Part shown: piece after piece, positions 18,435-27,134 of the stretch | How the letters are laid out: each line of letters opens with the position of its first letter | How positions within the stretch are numbered: the stretch's first letter is position 1 | Assembly (NCBI GenBank): GCA_029556335.1 | Contig: JAKQFA010000030.1 | Coordinates: 62,001-126,000 of the forward strand | Direction: 5' to 3' | DNA length: 64,000 nucleotides | Origin: Methanobacteriota archaeon | GTDB taxonomy: Archaea > Methanobacteriota > Methanobacteria > Methanobacteriales > Methanobacteriaceae | Translations under genes and position numbers: made by a program | Notes under the pieces: model-generated | Told to the model about the DNA's origin: nothing | Databases searched by the model: none | What the model saw: the letters and a program-made list of their open reading frames with translations, nothing else

Positions 18435-20625
18435 AACCATAACCCAGGGGGTGGTTTTCCAGGATGTCCATGGCCACATCACATCCATGAACCCTGCGGC
18501 TGAAATCATTCTTGGATATGATTGTGAAGAAATTCTTAATAAAAAATCTGATAACCCCCTCTGGGGGGCAGTGAAGGAAGATGGAACCCATTTTCCCAGA
18601 GAAGTACACCCCTACATGAGGGCCTTGAAAACCGGGGAAAAGGTGCAGGGGGTGGTGATGGGAATTGAAAATCCATCAAAGGAGGGTTACACTTGGTTGA
18701 GTATAAACGCCATCCCCTTATTCCAGCCGGGTGAAACTAAGCCCTACCAGGTTTACACTATTTTTGAAGATATTAGCTCCCGTAAAAATATGGAAAAAGC
18801 TCTCATTGAAAAAGAGAGAAAATTAAGCGCCCTCTACGAAACACTCCCCATAGGTGTTTCCATTGTGAATAAAAATCGTGACGTCTTAGATGTTAACCCT
18901 GCCATGGAGAAAATACTTAAACTTTCTAAAGAGGAAATTCTCAGGGGAAAACATAAGAAGAGGAGATATATTAAAGGTGATGGGAGTGAAATGTCCATAG
19001 ATGAACTTCCCAGTTCCATAGTACTGCATGGTGGGGGTGAAATTGTGGAAGATGATGTTGGCGTAGTCACCGAAGATGATGAAACCATCTGGATCAAGGT
19101 TATAGCACGCACCCTACCCTTCCCTGATTGGAAAGTGTTGATCCTCACCTCAGATATTACTCAACGAAAAAACTCCGAAAATGCCCTTAAAGAGAGTGAA
19201 AGAAATTATCGAGAGTTGGTGCATAATTCCCTGGTGGGAGTTTATAAGAGCAATCTAAAGGGCGATATACTGTTTGCCAATGAGGCGTTAACCAGGATAT
19301 TTGGTTTTGATAGTGTTGAAGAGCTGAAAGAGCAGAATATCAAAAATTTGTACAAATATCAAGAGGATAGAACTTCATTGATCCATGATCTGAAAGAGTG
19401 TGGTGGCTTAGCAGATTATGAATTGGAAATGGTTGGAAAAAATGGTCAGGGCATCAACTTACTAGTTAGTGCCAGTCTAAAAGATGACGTGATCTCGGGG
19501 ATGTTCATGGACGTAACTAGAGGAAAACTGGCAGAACAGAAATTAAGAGAAAGTGAAGAACGTTACCGTTCCTTGTTTAACCAGATGTCCGAAGGCTTTG
19601 CAGTACACGAGATTATCTTTGATTCTAAGGGAGGACCAATTGATTTCCGATTTTTAGATATTAACCCCGCCTTTGAAAAACTAACAGGGCTGAAAAAAGA
19701 CGAGGTAGTTGGTAAACTCCAAAGTGAAGTTGTGCCTGGAGATACTGTAGACTGGGTTTCGATTTATGGGGAAGTAGCTCTTACAGGCAAACATAAGCAC
19801 TTCGATGGCTACTCAGATACTTTGAAACGTCACTATGATGTTTGTACTTACTCTCCCAAACCCCATCATTTTGCAACTATTTTTAGTGATATAACCGAAC
19901 GGAAAGGATCGGAAGAAAATCTTAAATCAACACTGGGGAAGCTGGAAAAATCAAATTACGATTTGGAACAGTTCGCCTACGTAGCTTCTCATGACTTGCA
20001 GGAACCTTTACGCATGATTATCAGCTTCCTGCAGCTTTTACAAAGGCGTTACGGGGAAAGTTTGGATGAAGAGGCCCAGGAATTCATAGGGTTTGCGGTG
20101 GATGGTGCGGTTCGAATGCAAAAATTGATCAATGATCTTCTAAAATTTTCACGTCTCAACACCAAACCAGTGAAATTCAGGGAAGTTAGCACTGAAGAAG
20201 TGTTAGAACAGGTTGTTTTTGAATCAAAAATTTTCATTGAGAAAAACGATGCAGTAATCACCCACGATCCCCTCCCAGTGATATTTGCTGATTTCAACCA
20301 GATGGTACAGTTGTTCCAGAATCTTGTCGTCAACGCCATTAAGTATCATGGGCCGGAAAGACCCCAAATCCATATTTCCGCCAATAAGGAAGAGGATGGG
20401 TGGCTGTTTTCAGTTCAGGATAATGGTATGGGAATTGATGAAAACCAGAAGATCAAGATCTTCAAGATATTCCAGAGATTGCATGGTAGAGATGAATATG
20501 AAGGCACAGGTATAGGTCTGGCCATAGCCAAGAGGATAGTGGAAAGACACGGTGGAAGGATCTGGGTAGAGTCAGATCCAGGAAAAGGCTCCACATTCTA
20601 CTTCACCATCCCCCAAGGAGGTTAA
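18367..20625 (+). CDS. Multi-PAS sensor histidine kinase (cytosolic)
   Basis: A 752-residue kinase without membrane helices. Four PAS/PAC units occupy roughly residues 14-135, 140-265, 270-390 and 395-520, each ending in a DI(T/S) signature (DISSRKN, DITQRKN, DVTRGKL, DITERKG). Then comes a HisKA domain with the phospho-acceptor His542 in ASHDLQEPLRMI, and a HATPase_c domain with NAIKYHG (N box), DNGMGIDE and GTGIGLAI (G boxes). The signal sensed is unknown, probably redox, gas or a ligand bound by PAS. The ATG 18367 is preceded by GGAGGG with a 4-nt spacer, but this lies inside the upstream PAS frame; the native protein may begin at 18012. It is followed directly by two response regulators. 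Confidence 0.88.
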   Translation: MKEILLTKIALQKSEEKYRTLFETITQGVVFQDVHGHITSMNPAAEIILGYDCEEILNKKSDNPLWGAVKEDGTHFPREVHPYMRALKTGEKVQGVVMGIENPSKEGYTWLSINAIPLFQPGETKPYQVYTIFEDISSRKNMEKALIEKERKLSALYETLPIGVSIVNKNRDVLDVNPAMEKILKLSKEEILRGKHKKRRYIKGDGSEMSIDELPSSIVLHGGGEIVEDDVGVVTEDDETIWIKVIARTLPFPDWKVLILTSDITQRKNSENALKESERNYRELVHNSLVGVYKSNLKGDILFANEALTRIFGFDSVEELKEQNIKNLYKYQEDRTSLIHDLKECGGLADYELEMVGKNGQGINLLVSASLKDDVISGMFMDVTRGKLAEQKLRESEERYRSLFNQMSEGFAVHEIIFDSKGGPIDFRFLDINPAFEKLTGLKKDEVVGKLQSEVVPGDTVDWVSIYGEVALTGKHKHFDGYSDTLKRHYDVCTYSPKPHHFATIFSDITERKGSEENLKSTLGKLEKSNYDLEQFAYVASHDLQEPLRMIISFLQLLQRRYGESLDEEAQEFIGFAVDGAVRMQKLINDLLKFSRLNTKPVKFREVSTEEVLEQVVFESKIFIEKNDAVITHDPLPVIFADFNQMVQLFQNLVVNAIKYHGPERPQIHISANKEEDGWLFSVQDNGMGIDENQKIKIFKIFQRLHGRDEYEGTGIGLAIAKRIVERHGGRIWVESDPGKGSTFYFTIPQGG

Positions 20626-20628
20626 TTT

Positions 20629-21081
20629 ATGCATCTGAACGGAAATTTAGCAGCTAAGATGGTTGAGATATTATTAATTGAAGACAACCCCGGGGATATT
20701 CGCCTAGTGAAAGAAGTGTTTAAAGACTCTAAATTACACAACAACCTCCGGGTAGCATTAGATGGTGAGGAAGCCATGAAAATGCTTCGCCAGGAAGGCG
20801 AGTACTTCAAGGCCCAAAGGCCGGATCTGATAATTCTTGACCTAAATTTACCTAAAAAAAATGGCATCGAAGTTCTAAGAGAAATTAAGGAAGATAAAAG
20901 CCTTAAATGCATACCAGTGGTTATATTAACTACATCTAATGCTGAAGAGGATCTGGAGGAAACCTGTAAGCTTGATGCCAACTGCTACATTACCAAGCCA
21001 GTTGATCTGGACGAGTTCATAAAGGTGGTGAAGAGTATCCAGAATTTCTGGCTGGAAATAGTTAAACTACCTCCCCGGTGA
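20629..21081 (+). CDS. Single-domain response regulator (CheY/Rcp1-like)
   Basis: A 150-residue receiver domain only: acidic pair in LLIEDNPGD, phosphorylation Asp in [13 protein letters not shown], Thr in [12 protein letters not shown] and Lys in [11 protein letters not shown]. No output domain, so it passes phosphate on or acts by protein contact, as in cyanobacterial Rcp1, the partner of phytochrome-type kinases with the same HisKA class. GGAGGT lies 6 nt before ATG 20629, supporting this start over the internal ATG at 20659. It starts 3 nt after the kinase stop, so it is its likely phospho-partner. Confidence 0.92.
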   Translation: MHLNGNLAAKMVEILLIEDNPGDIRLVKEVFKDSKLHNNLRVALDGEEAMKMLRQEGEYFKAQRPDLIILDLNLPKKNGIEVLREIKEDKSLKCIPVVILTTSNAEEDLEETCKLDANCYITKPVDLDEFIKVVKSIQNFWLEIVKLPPR

Positions 21082-21085
21082 TCAA

Positions 21086-21973
21086 ATGAAGGAAATTAAG
21101 GTTCTTTTGGTGGAAGACAATCCTGGTGACGCTCTGATAATTAAGGAAATGCTTAAGGAAATTTATGGTGCTCATTTTAAAGTAACACACGCCGATAGAC
21201 TTGTTGATGGGATAAAGCACCTTAAGTACACTGATTTTGATATTTTACTCCTGGATTTAAATCTTCCTGATAGTCAGGGAATTGAAACCATTAAAGGCAT
21301 GAACCAAAAAGCTCCAGATTTGCCCATTATCATTCTCACCGGATTTTCAGATGAAGAACTAGCTATTAACTCCGTAGGGGAGGGTGCCCAGGATTATTTA
21401 GTTAAGGGACAGATTGACAGCCCACTCCTATCTCGTTCCATCAAGTATTCCATAGAGCGGAAAAACATAGAAAGAAAGTTGAGAAAAAGTGAAGAAAAAT
21501 ATCGGCTTATGGTGGAAAAAATACAATCAGGAGTGTTTTTAATAAATTCCCAGAATAAGCTGAAATACGTAAACAAAGCCATGGCCAAAATGTTAGGGTA
21601 CAGTGTGACTGAGATGATTGATAGGGATATATTTAACTTCACAGAGCCATCTGAAAAGAACAAATTATTGGACCACTTGAGAAGTCTTAAAAAAAAGACA
21701 GCCCAGACCTATGAACTTGAATTTATCACCAATAAAGGTTCTAAGGCATGTTTTCTAATAGCCACCAGCGCCCTCTTTAAGGGGAAAGACTATTTAGGTG
21801 CTATTTCCATCATGACCGATATTAGTGCTCGTAAAGGAATGGAAAAATCCTTAATGGATGCCATGATAGAGAAGGACCAGGAGTTCTTCTTTATTATGGG
21901 CAGTATGGTGGAGGCCATGAAACCACTTATTCAACAGGATAAAGTGGAAAACTACCATGATAGGCTTACTTAG
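21086..21973 (+). CDS. Response regulator with C-terminal PAS domain
   Basis: A 295-residue protein with an N-terminal receiver (VLLVEDNPGDA, phospho-Asp in ILLLDLNLPDSQG, Lys in DYLVKGQID) and a PAS/PAC domain at about residues 135-255 (GVFLINSQNKLKYVNKAMAKMLGYS, ending SIMTDISARKGMEK). There is no kinase or DNA-binding output; the C-terminal 40 residues are helical. Such receiver-PAS proteins are common in methanogens and probably interact with further kinases. It is the third gene of the signalling unit, four bases after the previous stop. Confidence 0.88.
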   Translation: MKEIKVLLVEDNPGDALIIKEMLKEIYGAHFKVTHADRLVDGIKHLKYTDFDILLLDLNLPDSQGIETIKGMNQKAPDLPIIILTGFSDEELAINSVGEGAQDYLVKGQIDSPLLSRSIKYSIERKNIERKLRKSEEKYRLMVEKIQSGVFLINSQNKLKYVNKAMAKMLGYSVTEMIDRDIFNFTEPSEKNKLLDHLRSLKKKTAQTYELEFITNKGSKACFLIATSALFKGKDYLGAISIMTDISARKGMEKSLMDAMIEKDQEFFFIMGSMVEAMKPLIQQDKVENYHDRLT

Positions 21974-22114
21974 ATTTATAATTCAGGTCGCACCTAGGAA
22001 GAGGAGAATTCATACAATTCAGACAGGGATCATTCCGTGAAATATGTTTCAATGATTAAATCCCATCGGCAGTAATTTACTCCTTGTTCCACAGATCAAA
22101 CCTTAAACCATGCT

Positions 22115-22465
22115 TCAAACCCTTGGACTCAGGAGTTCCTTCAGAACCTGGGCGTTATTATGATCCTCATCTTTAGCAGCGTAAACCAGGGTTACAGTTT
22201 CTTCTTTTCTGATAATATCTTCTATCTGGTCTAAATACTCCTTTTTTTCCTTCAATTCTTCCAGGTATCTGGCCTGGAATTCTTTCCATTTTTGGGGATC
22301 GTGTGCGAACCATTTACGAAGCTGGCTGGATGGAGCCACTTCCTTAAGCCATAAATCTATCTTCAACCTGTCCTTGCTGACTCCACGGGGCCACAGTCGA
22401 TCAACTAGAATGCGGAAGCCATCTTCATCATCTGCAGGATCGTAGGCACGTTTGATACTTATCAT
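22115..22465 (-). CDS. DUF488 family protein
   Basis: A 116-residue protein of the DUF488 family, with the typical opening IKRAYDP, the [27 protein letters not shown] segment, WFAHDPQKW, and a closing [20 protein letters not shown]. Family members are widespread in bacteria and archaea; the function is unknown, with conserved Arg, Trp and Asp suggesting nucleic-acid or nucleotide contact. ATG 22465 follows GGAGTG by 6 nt. It is monocistronic. Confidence 0.9.
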   Translation of the reverse strand: MISIKRAYDPADDEDGFRILVDRLWPRGVSKDRLKIDLWLKEVAPSSQLRKWFAHDPQKWKEFQARYLEELKEKKEYLDQIEDIIRKEETVTLVYAAKDEDHNNAQVLKELLSPRV

Positions 22466-22778
22466 GTTAACACTCCCATTTTATATTTCTGCACCATTAG
22501 AGGCATGAAAATGTCCATCAAATTGTATATCCGACGATCAGGTGATAATCACATGAAAAAACTTCAAGGGGGACAGTTTTACTAGGGGTGCAGATTAACA
22601 GTTGACTATTCCCCCCAAACCTTTACTGTAAACTGATATTCATGCCAGAAACCTATTTTTTTGGTATTACCTATCTACTCCATTTAATCACCTTTAGGCA
22701 GGTGGATTTACCTCAGATACTCATCTTTTTTCACCCAGATATTCCCCGTAGGAAATGGATTTGAATTGGGTGTCCAGG
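22466..22778. other. Intergenic region without recognisable gene
   Basis: About 310 bases between minus-strand genes. I see no coding frame with a ribosome binding site, no strong hairpin and no repeat. It should hold the promoter for DUF488 and the end of the DUF6448 transcript. Confidence 0.4.
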
Positions 22779-23000
22779 CTACGGGTAATTTTTTTCCACC
22801 CTTTCCACCATATCCTGGATGTTCAGATTTTTCAACTGGGTTAAATCCTCTTCCATATCAGATGAACTGGCAATCATTTCCAGAAACAATTTCCTAGACA
22901 CGTCATGACCTTCACACCTTCCCCCATAGGATTCAGGATCCAGTGGACGGCACTCCACCGTGCAATTCTTAACCCTTCCCATAACTGGGTGTGGTTCCAT
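22779..23000 (-). CDS. Small hypothetical protein after DUF6448
   Basis: A 73-residue protein that I do not recognise. It contains three cysteines (NCTVECRPLD, GRCEGHD) near the N-terminus and a charged helical C-terminus. It begins 13 nt after the DUF6448 stop on the same strand, with only a weak GGATG before ATG 23000. The amino-acid composition looks coding, and the spacing supports an operon, but a chance frame cannot be excluded. Confidence 0.5.
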   Translation of the reverse strand: MEPHPVMGRVKNCTVECRPLDPESYGGRCEGHDVSRKLFLEMIASSSDMEEDLTQLKNLNIQDMVERVEKNYP

Positions 23001-23013
23001 CTTAAAACATCCA

Positions 23014-23526
23014 CTAATGCAATTTTCCAGAGATCACATACTTGTATAGGTGGTGGGAAGATAGCACAAAGTGTAGCATGGCTTCAGTGTACCCTCGGGC
23101 TGCGTCCACATCATCTAACTGGTAGTTCTTCTTGGAAATTGCTGCCCGAAATTTTTCTAGCATATTCTCCTCTAGCACGCTTTTCAGAAATTCTATGGTG
23201 TCTGTGGGGTCTTCTTTTTCTATATCCTTCTCAGCCAGGGGTACTACTGGCCCCCAATCCAGTCCAGCTGGTTTAAGTCCGGTGTAATTTGCTCCTTCCC
23301 CTTCACGGTGCAGTCGCACTGCAGTCTCAAAGAACCACGTATCAGCAACTTCCGCTGCATCTGCACCTAATTCTCTGGCTTTTTGAACTTTATTAAAAGC
23401 CTGGGAGAGTGCTTCTTCTGCATCTTTAGGTACAAAGGGGAGGACATAATTAACATTTCCTGTTTTTAAAGCAGTTTTACAGGCTGTAACCACCGGTCCA
23501 TCCATGGTGTCACAATGTGGTGCCAT
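23014..23526 (-). CDS. DUF6448 family protein
   Basis: The 170-residue protein begins APHCDTMDGPVV, which is the hallmark of the family I recall as DUF6448. Conserved His, Cys and Asp at positions 4-6, plus His residues in TAVRLHREGEGANYTG and the LHFVLSSHHLYKYV end, suggest a metal- or cofactor-binding helical protein; the function is unknown. GGAGGT sits 7 nt before ATG 23526. It lies 25 nt downstream of a NapH-like iron-sulfur membrane protein and 13 nt upstream of a small Cys-containing protein, hinting at a redox unit. Confidence 0.75.
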   Translation of the reverse strand: MAPHCDTMDGPVVTACKTALKTGNVNYVLPFVPKDAEEALSQAFNKVQKARELGADAAEVADTWFFETAVRLHREGEGANYTGLKPAGLDWGPVVPLAEKDIEKEDPTDTIEFLKSVLEENMLEKFRAAISKKNYQLDDVDAARGYTEAMLHFVLSSHHLYKYVISGKLH

Positions 23527-23551
23527 AAGTATAACCTCCTATTGTACATCT

Positions 23552-24343
23552 TTATTGTAACCCACTGTTCTTTTTTTTGATAATCTTTTTTACAGGCGAG
23601 TATTTGATTACCTCTTTGGGACATGCATGGACACATTCTCCACACATTATACAATCCACATTCTCTAGGGAATCGTTACGAACCATTTGACTTATTTCCA
23701 GTCCCATGGGACAGGCCTGGTTACATATATCGCAGTTTGTGCATTTTTCAGGGTGAGAGTCCAAGCTCAAACAGTTTATCTGGAGGAGTTTCCCAATTTC
23801 CGTACCTACAATAAGTAACACACTTTGTGGACACAAGTAACGGCAAAATGCCCTGCTTCCGAAGATCATAGACATTAAACTGATGATTACTATAAATATT
23901 GGAATTGCAATGAAAGGTAGAATAAGTGATGGGCCAGGAGTGCTTATTACACTATTTAATGCAAAAAAGTTTACTCCTTTAAGTCCCCCCAGCTTGAATA
24001 TGGAAAAGGCCACGGAAGTCATGAAGATTATGAATACCAAATATTTTAATTGGGCCAGCCTTGGATTTCGGACCCTCCTATTTAAAATCCAGCCACCTGT
24101 TATTTCCTGAATTGCACCATAGGGGCAGGTGTAACCACAGGAAGCTGCTCTTCCTATAAAAAGTGACAAGACAAGCCATATACTAAAAATTATGGCACTG
24201 CTGGTTATGAACCCGTTTTTTAGTCCCATGCCCATTAAAATTGGTGAGTAGATAATTCCAATTACCGGTAACAGCACCACCAGAGTGATCATGGAAATGG
24301 TTCTCTTCTGGTGAATATTACGTTTAAACTTCATTATTCTCAT
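23552..24343 (-). CDS. NapH/CcoG-like polyferredoxin membrane protein
   Basis: About 263 residues with four or five membrane helices. It shows two NapH-type cysteine motifs in membrane loops (CGYTCPYGAIQE and CRYLCPQSVLL) and two 4Fe-4S clusters near the C-terminus (CTNCDICNQACP and CIMCGECVHACP). The family passes electrons between the membrane and soluble or periplasmic partners (NapH, NosR, CcoG). The start is set at ATG 24343 with GGAG 6 nt before it; an earlier pair of ATGs at 24364 and 24361 has no such site. Its partner may be the DUF6448 protein encoded next. Confidence 0.85.
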   Translation of the reverse strand: MRIMKFKRNIHQKRTISMITLVVLLPVIGIIYSPILMGMGLKNGFITSSAIIFSIWLVLSLFIGRAASCGYTCPYGAIQEITGGWILNRRVRNPRLAQLKYLVFIIFMTSVAFSIFKLGGLKGVNFFALNSVISTPGPSLILPFIAIPIFIVIISLMSMIFGSRAFCRYLCPQSVLLIVGTEIGKLLQINCLSLDSHPEKCTNCDICNQACPMGLEISQMVRNDSLENVDCIMCGECVHACPKEVIKYSPVKKIIKKKNSGLQ

Positions 24344-24837
24344 ATTTAACTCCAGAAACATCATTAAATCTATTTTAATAGTATTTTACTGATTATTATG
24401 ATTTAAAACCAAATTTTAGTATTTATCCTTCCACCATCTCATTTTTCAGCCTAATATTATTCATACCCTTTGTAATAAGACAATATAAACCAAAAAAATA
24501 GGGTTAAAGAGTATACCATACAAGCATCACTTAGAGGATCTCAGGATAATGGGCCTTGCGGAGTACGCATCCCAAGCATTACCATGGCACTGCTTCCATT
24601 ATATATTATGGCTGGTGCATCTGGAATAAGGGAAACACCTACCATCCTAAGATCCAGGACTTTAAGTCTATTATAACTAAATTAGAATCATTTTCTCATT
24701 ATTAATTAATTATAAGCGTTGATGTTGTTCCCATAGTTTTTTTTAGGATGCAGTTATCAGATCTTTTAATCTGGGCAGTCACTCTTTTGAGTTCCCCAAA
24801 TATACTGCACCACCTGTTTTAGACATCAAGCTCCGGG
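24344..24837. other. Long intergenic region without recognised gene
   Basis: Nearly 500 bases between two minus-strand genes. AT-rich parts near 24365-24420 and 24690-24720 could be promoter or terminator. A short open frame on the plus strand around 24551-24676 has no start context and no family resemblance, so I do not call it. Confidence 0.4.
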
Positions 24838-26001
24838 TTACACCCCATACTTCAACAGTTCCTTTAAGGGGAAACAGGCGTTACACCGAGCACACCCGGC
24901 TTTAGCTTTTAAAGGATTTAATCCACATTCTCTAACAGTGTCCAACCATTCCTGGTAGATCCTGACTGCGTCTTTCAAATTTGGTGGGCGTTTTTTTTCA
25001 TAATCCGCACTGTACAGTGGACGGAAAGGTTTAGGGAGTGGTATGGCCCCGGTTTCTGCTATCCTCCTTATTCCCTCTATGGTCTTATCTGGGGATTCCA
25101 GACCAATCAGAATCCAGGAACTGACCTGATTTTCGCCAAGAATATCCACCGCGTTTCTCATGGAACTCAGGTAGGCATCCAGTGAGTTTCTTCGGGCCTT
25201 GCCAGGGATGACCTCTTTTCTTCTCTTCGGGTCATAAAGCTCCAGGTTGAAACTGGCTGCATCAATGCCTTTAGAATGTAAATCTTCGATTTCTTCCCGT
25301 TCAAGTGGCCCGACCTCCATGAATATGGGTAGCTGGCTGACCTTTCCAATCTCAGATACGGTGTTCCCATAGATCCTGGCAACGTTCTTAAGGGCCCCAG
25401 CGTTTATGTTAATATCCATGGGCTTGATGTAAATTTTTCTTTTTAAGATCTCTTTATCAGTTAAATCTGGATTGTACTTATCTTCCAGGTTGAAACAGGC
25501 CCGTAGTTCCGGGTTTTCTTCGATGTATTGTATGGACCGAGCCACCTGTTGGGGGTGGTGAAAAACCACCTGGTTCCCTATATCAATTATGCAGAACTTA
25601 CAACCATCTCCATGTTTTTTGTAGGTGCAGAAGTTGGACAGGGCTGTGGCCAGGGAATCCTTGCCATGCAACTGTATCAAGTCAGAATGTGGTGTTTTAT
25701 GCCAGAATGGTTCTCTTAAGGTGGCTTTGATGACTTTTTCACCATTTTTAAGTATCCAGCCCTGATTGTCGATGATCTTGAATTGGTAGGGCGATTCTTC
25801 CAGGAAGGGTTGGAGGACTCCAATGTTACAGGGCTCCTGGTGTTCTAAGATGAAGGATTTCCCACTGCCAGCCACACCTGCCCTTGATTTGCCAGCTCCG
25901 GCATAGGCTCTGGGGACTATTTCCCGATAATAGAGTTCCTTTGGGTTAATGTTTATTCCCTTACAGAGCAGGTCAGTCTTAAGTCGGGTTATTTCATTCA
26001 T
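24838..26001 (-). CDS. Radical SAM-like protein with unusual C-x8-C-x2-C motif
   Basis: A 387-residue protein with radical SAM character. The cysteine triad is C125-x8-C134-x2-C137 (FCTYKKHGDGCKFC), wider than the usual Cx3Cx2C. After it come barrel-like segments: IKPMDININAGAL, LPIFMEVGPLEREEI, ASFNLELYDPKRR and WILIGLESPDKTIEGIRRIAETG, the last typical of radical SAM enzymes. The C-terminus has four more cysteines (CGLNP...CARCNAC), probably an auxiliary iron-sulfur cluster. The reaction is unknown. No co-transcribed neighbour lies nearby, so context gives no substrate. Confidence 0.75.
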   Translation of the reverse strand: MNEITRLKTDLLCKGININPKELYYREIVPRAYAGAGKSRAGVAGSGKSFILEHQEPCNIGVLQPFLEESPYQFKIIDNQGWILKNGEKVIKATLREPFWHKTPHSDLIQLHGKDSLATALSNFCTYKKHGDGCKFCIIDIGNQVVFHHPQQVARSIQYIEENPELRACFNLEDKYNPDLTDKEILKRKIYIKPMDININAGALKNVARIYGNTVSEIGKVSQLPIFMEVGPLEREEIEDLHSKGIDAASFNLELYDPKRRKEVIPGKARRNSLDAYLSSMRNAVDILGENQVSSWILIGLESPDKTIEGIRRIAETGAIPLPKPFRPLYSADYEKKRPPNLKDAVRIYQEWLDTVRECGLNPLKAKAGCARCNACFPLKELLKYGV

Positions 26002-26368
26002 GATCCAGGTACAATCATTTTCGCAGAAATTTCCTTAAAAACCATCCATTTTCTTGGGAGAAATACCTTGGCCTGGAAGATCTGCACCATTTCTTTCTCT
26101 AAACATGGGGTGTGTAGATTGGATTCCTGTGAATTCCTGTGGATACTTCAACATCATCCTTTGGTGTAATGCAGAAGCACATAACGGCTAAAAGATTCAT
26201 TCCATGTTTTAAATGAAAATATTATCTAATTGGATCTTGGGTCATCCTTCAGGTTCGTTGAAATTTATCATGCAGTGGCCACTTAGGTACTGGTCCTGCC
26301 CTTCTCTTAAAAGGACCGTTCTCTCCACATTGTGGACCTTTAAGATAAATTGTGGATTCAGCCATCGG
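26002..26368. other. Intergenic region without recognised gene
   Basis: About 370 bases upstream of the radical SAM gene and downstream of DUF5518. No frame, hairpin or repeat stood out. It should contain the radical SAM promoter on the minus strand. Confidence 0.4.
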
Positions 26369-26731
26369 CTAATCTCCACTCAAAAGACCACCTATTGCTC
26401 CCCCAACACCCATGGCTACGATGTTCGCAATTAAGGAAACTATGATCATGGTTAGGCCGGTTAGAATTCCTGCTGCTAATCCAGCCAGACCACCAAAGAT
26501 GGTTCCTCCAATGATTAAGATAATGGCTATCACTATGGAACCGAAAGCCCCAGCCACGGTAGCATTCCACAAACCTCCCCAGATACCTTCATGAACCCAA
26601 TAGCCCACAATAAATCCTGCAATAAACAGCCCCAGATTTACTCCCCAGTAGGCATTGCTGACAACTCCAAACAAGTTACCCAGTATCACTGCCAAGATAA
26701 ACCCGACAATGACAGGACCCCATTTTACCAT
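26369..26731 (-). CDS. DUF5518 membrane protein
   Basis: A 120-residue very hydrophobic, glycine-rich protein with four predicted membrane helices (VIVGFILAVILGNLFGVV, LGLFIAGFIVGYWV, AFGSIVIAIILIIGGTIFGG, LTMIIVSLIANIVAMGVGGAIGG). This is the pattern of DUF5518 proteins, numerous in Methanobacteriales; the function is unknown, with a resemblance to glycine-zipper proteins. It is monocistronic. Start ATG 26731 is preceded by GGGGGA. Confidence 0.82.
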   Translation of the reverse strand: MVKWGPVIVGFILAVILGNLFGVVSNAYWGVNLGLFIAGFIVGYWVHEGIWGGLWNATVAGAFGSIVIAIILIIGGTIFGGLAGLAAGILTGLTMIIVSLIANIVAMGVGGAIGGLLSGD

Positions 26732-27134
26732 ATAATTCCCCCTTATCTTTGATATTTAGTAATTGTATTATGGAATTAAAACTATCTAAACCTTTGGATT
26801 AATCTTCGAAGTCAATTTCCTGATTCCCGGCAAGCGATTCTTTCTCCCAGTCTTTTTTGGCCAACCAAGAAACACTATTGCCACTCCAATGTGTGACAAT
26901 GATCCAGGCCCATATACACAAATTGATACTTGGTTGAAGGGATTATCATAGCACAATAATATTGATGGATGTTATTGTGGATTCTCCTCTGCAAAGGGCC
27001 GCAGCGATCTAAATGGTCTGCTGATTAAAAGGACACCGCTAAATCAAAAAAAGGACCACCCCTACCCTGTAGAGTAAGTAGCCTAATAAAAAAAAGTGGG
27101 GATGGTGTTTAATGTTACCCTGGTATCTGAAATT
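26732..27134. other. Intergenic region with a short Trp-rich open frame
   Basis: About 400 bases. On the minus strand, a 47-codon open frame from 26942 to the stop at 26799 encodes a short hydrophobic start (CIWAWIIVTHWSG) and a charged end (KKDWEKESLAGNQEIDFED). It lacks a good start codon and ribosome site, so it may be the remnant end of a lost membrane protein gene. Nothing else was seen. Confidence 0.3.

Noticed and set aside
24551..24676. Open plus-strand frame with GVRIPSITMALLPLYIMAG-like peptide
   Set aside because: No start codon with ribosome site and no family resemblance; probably chance in a non-coding stretch.
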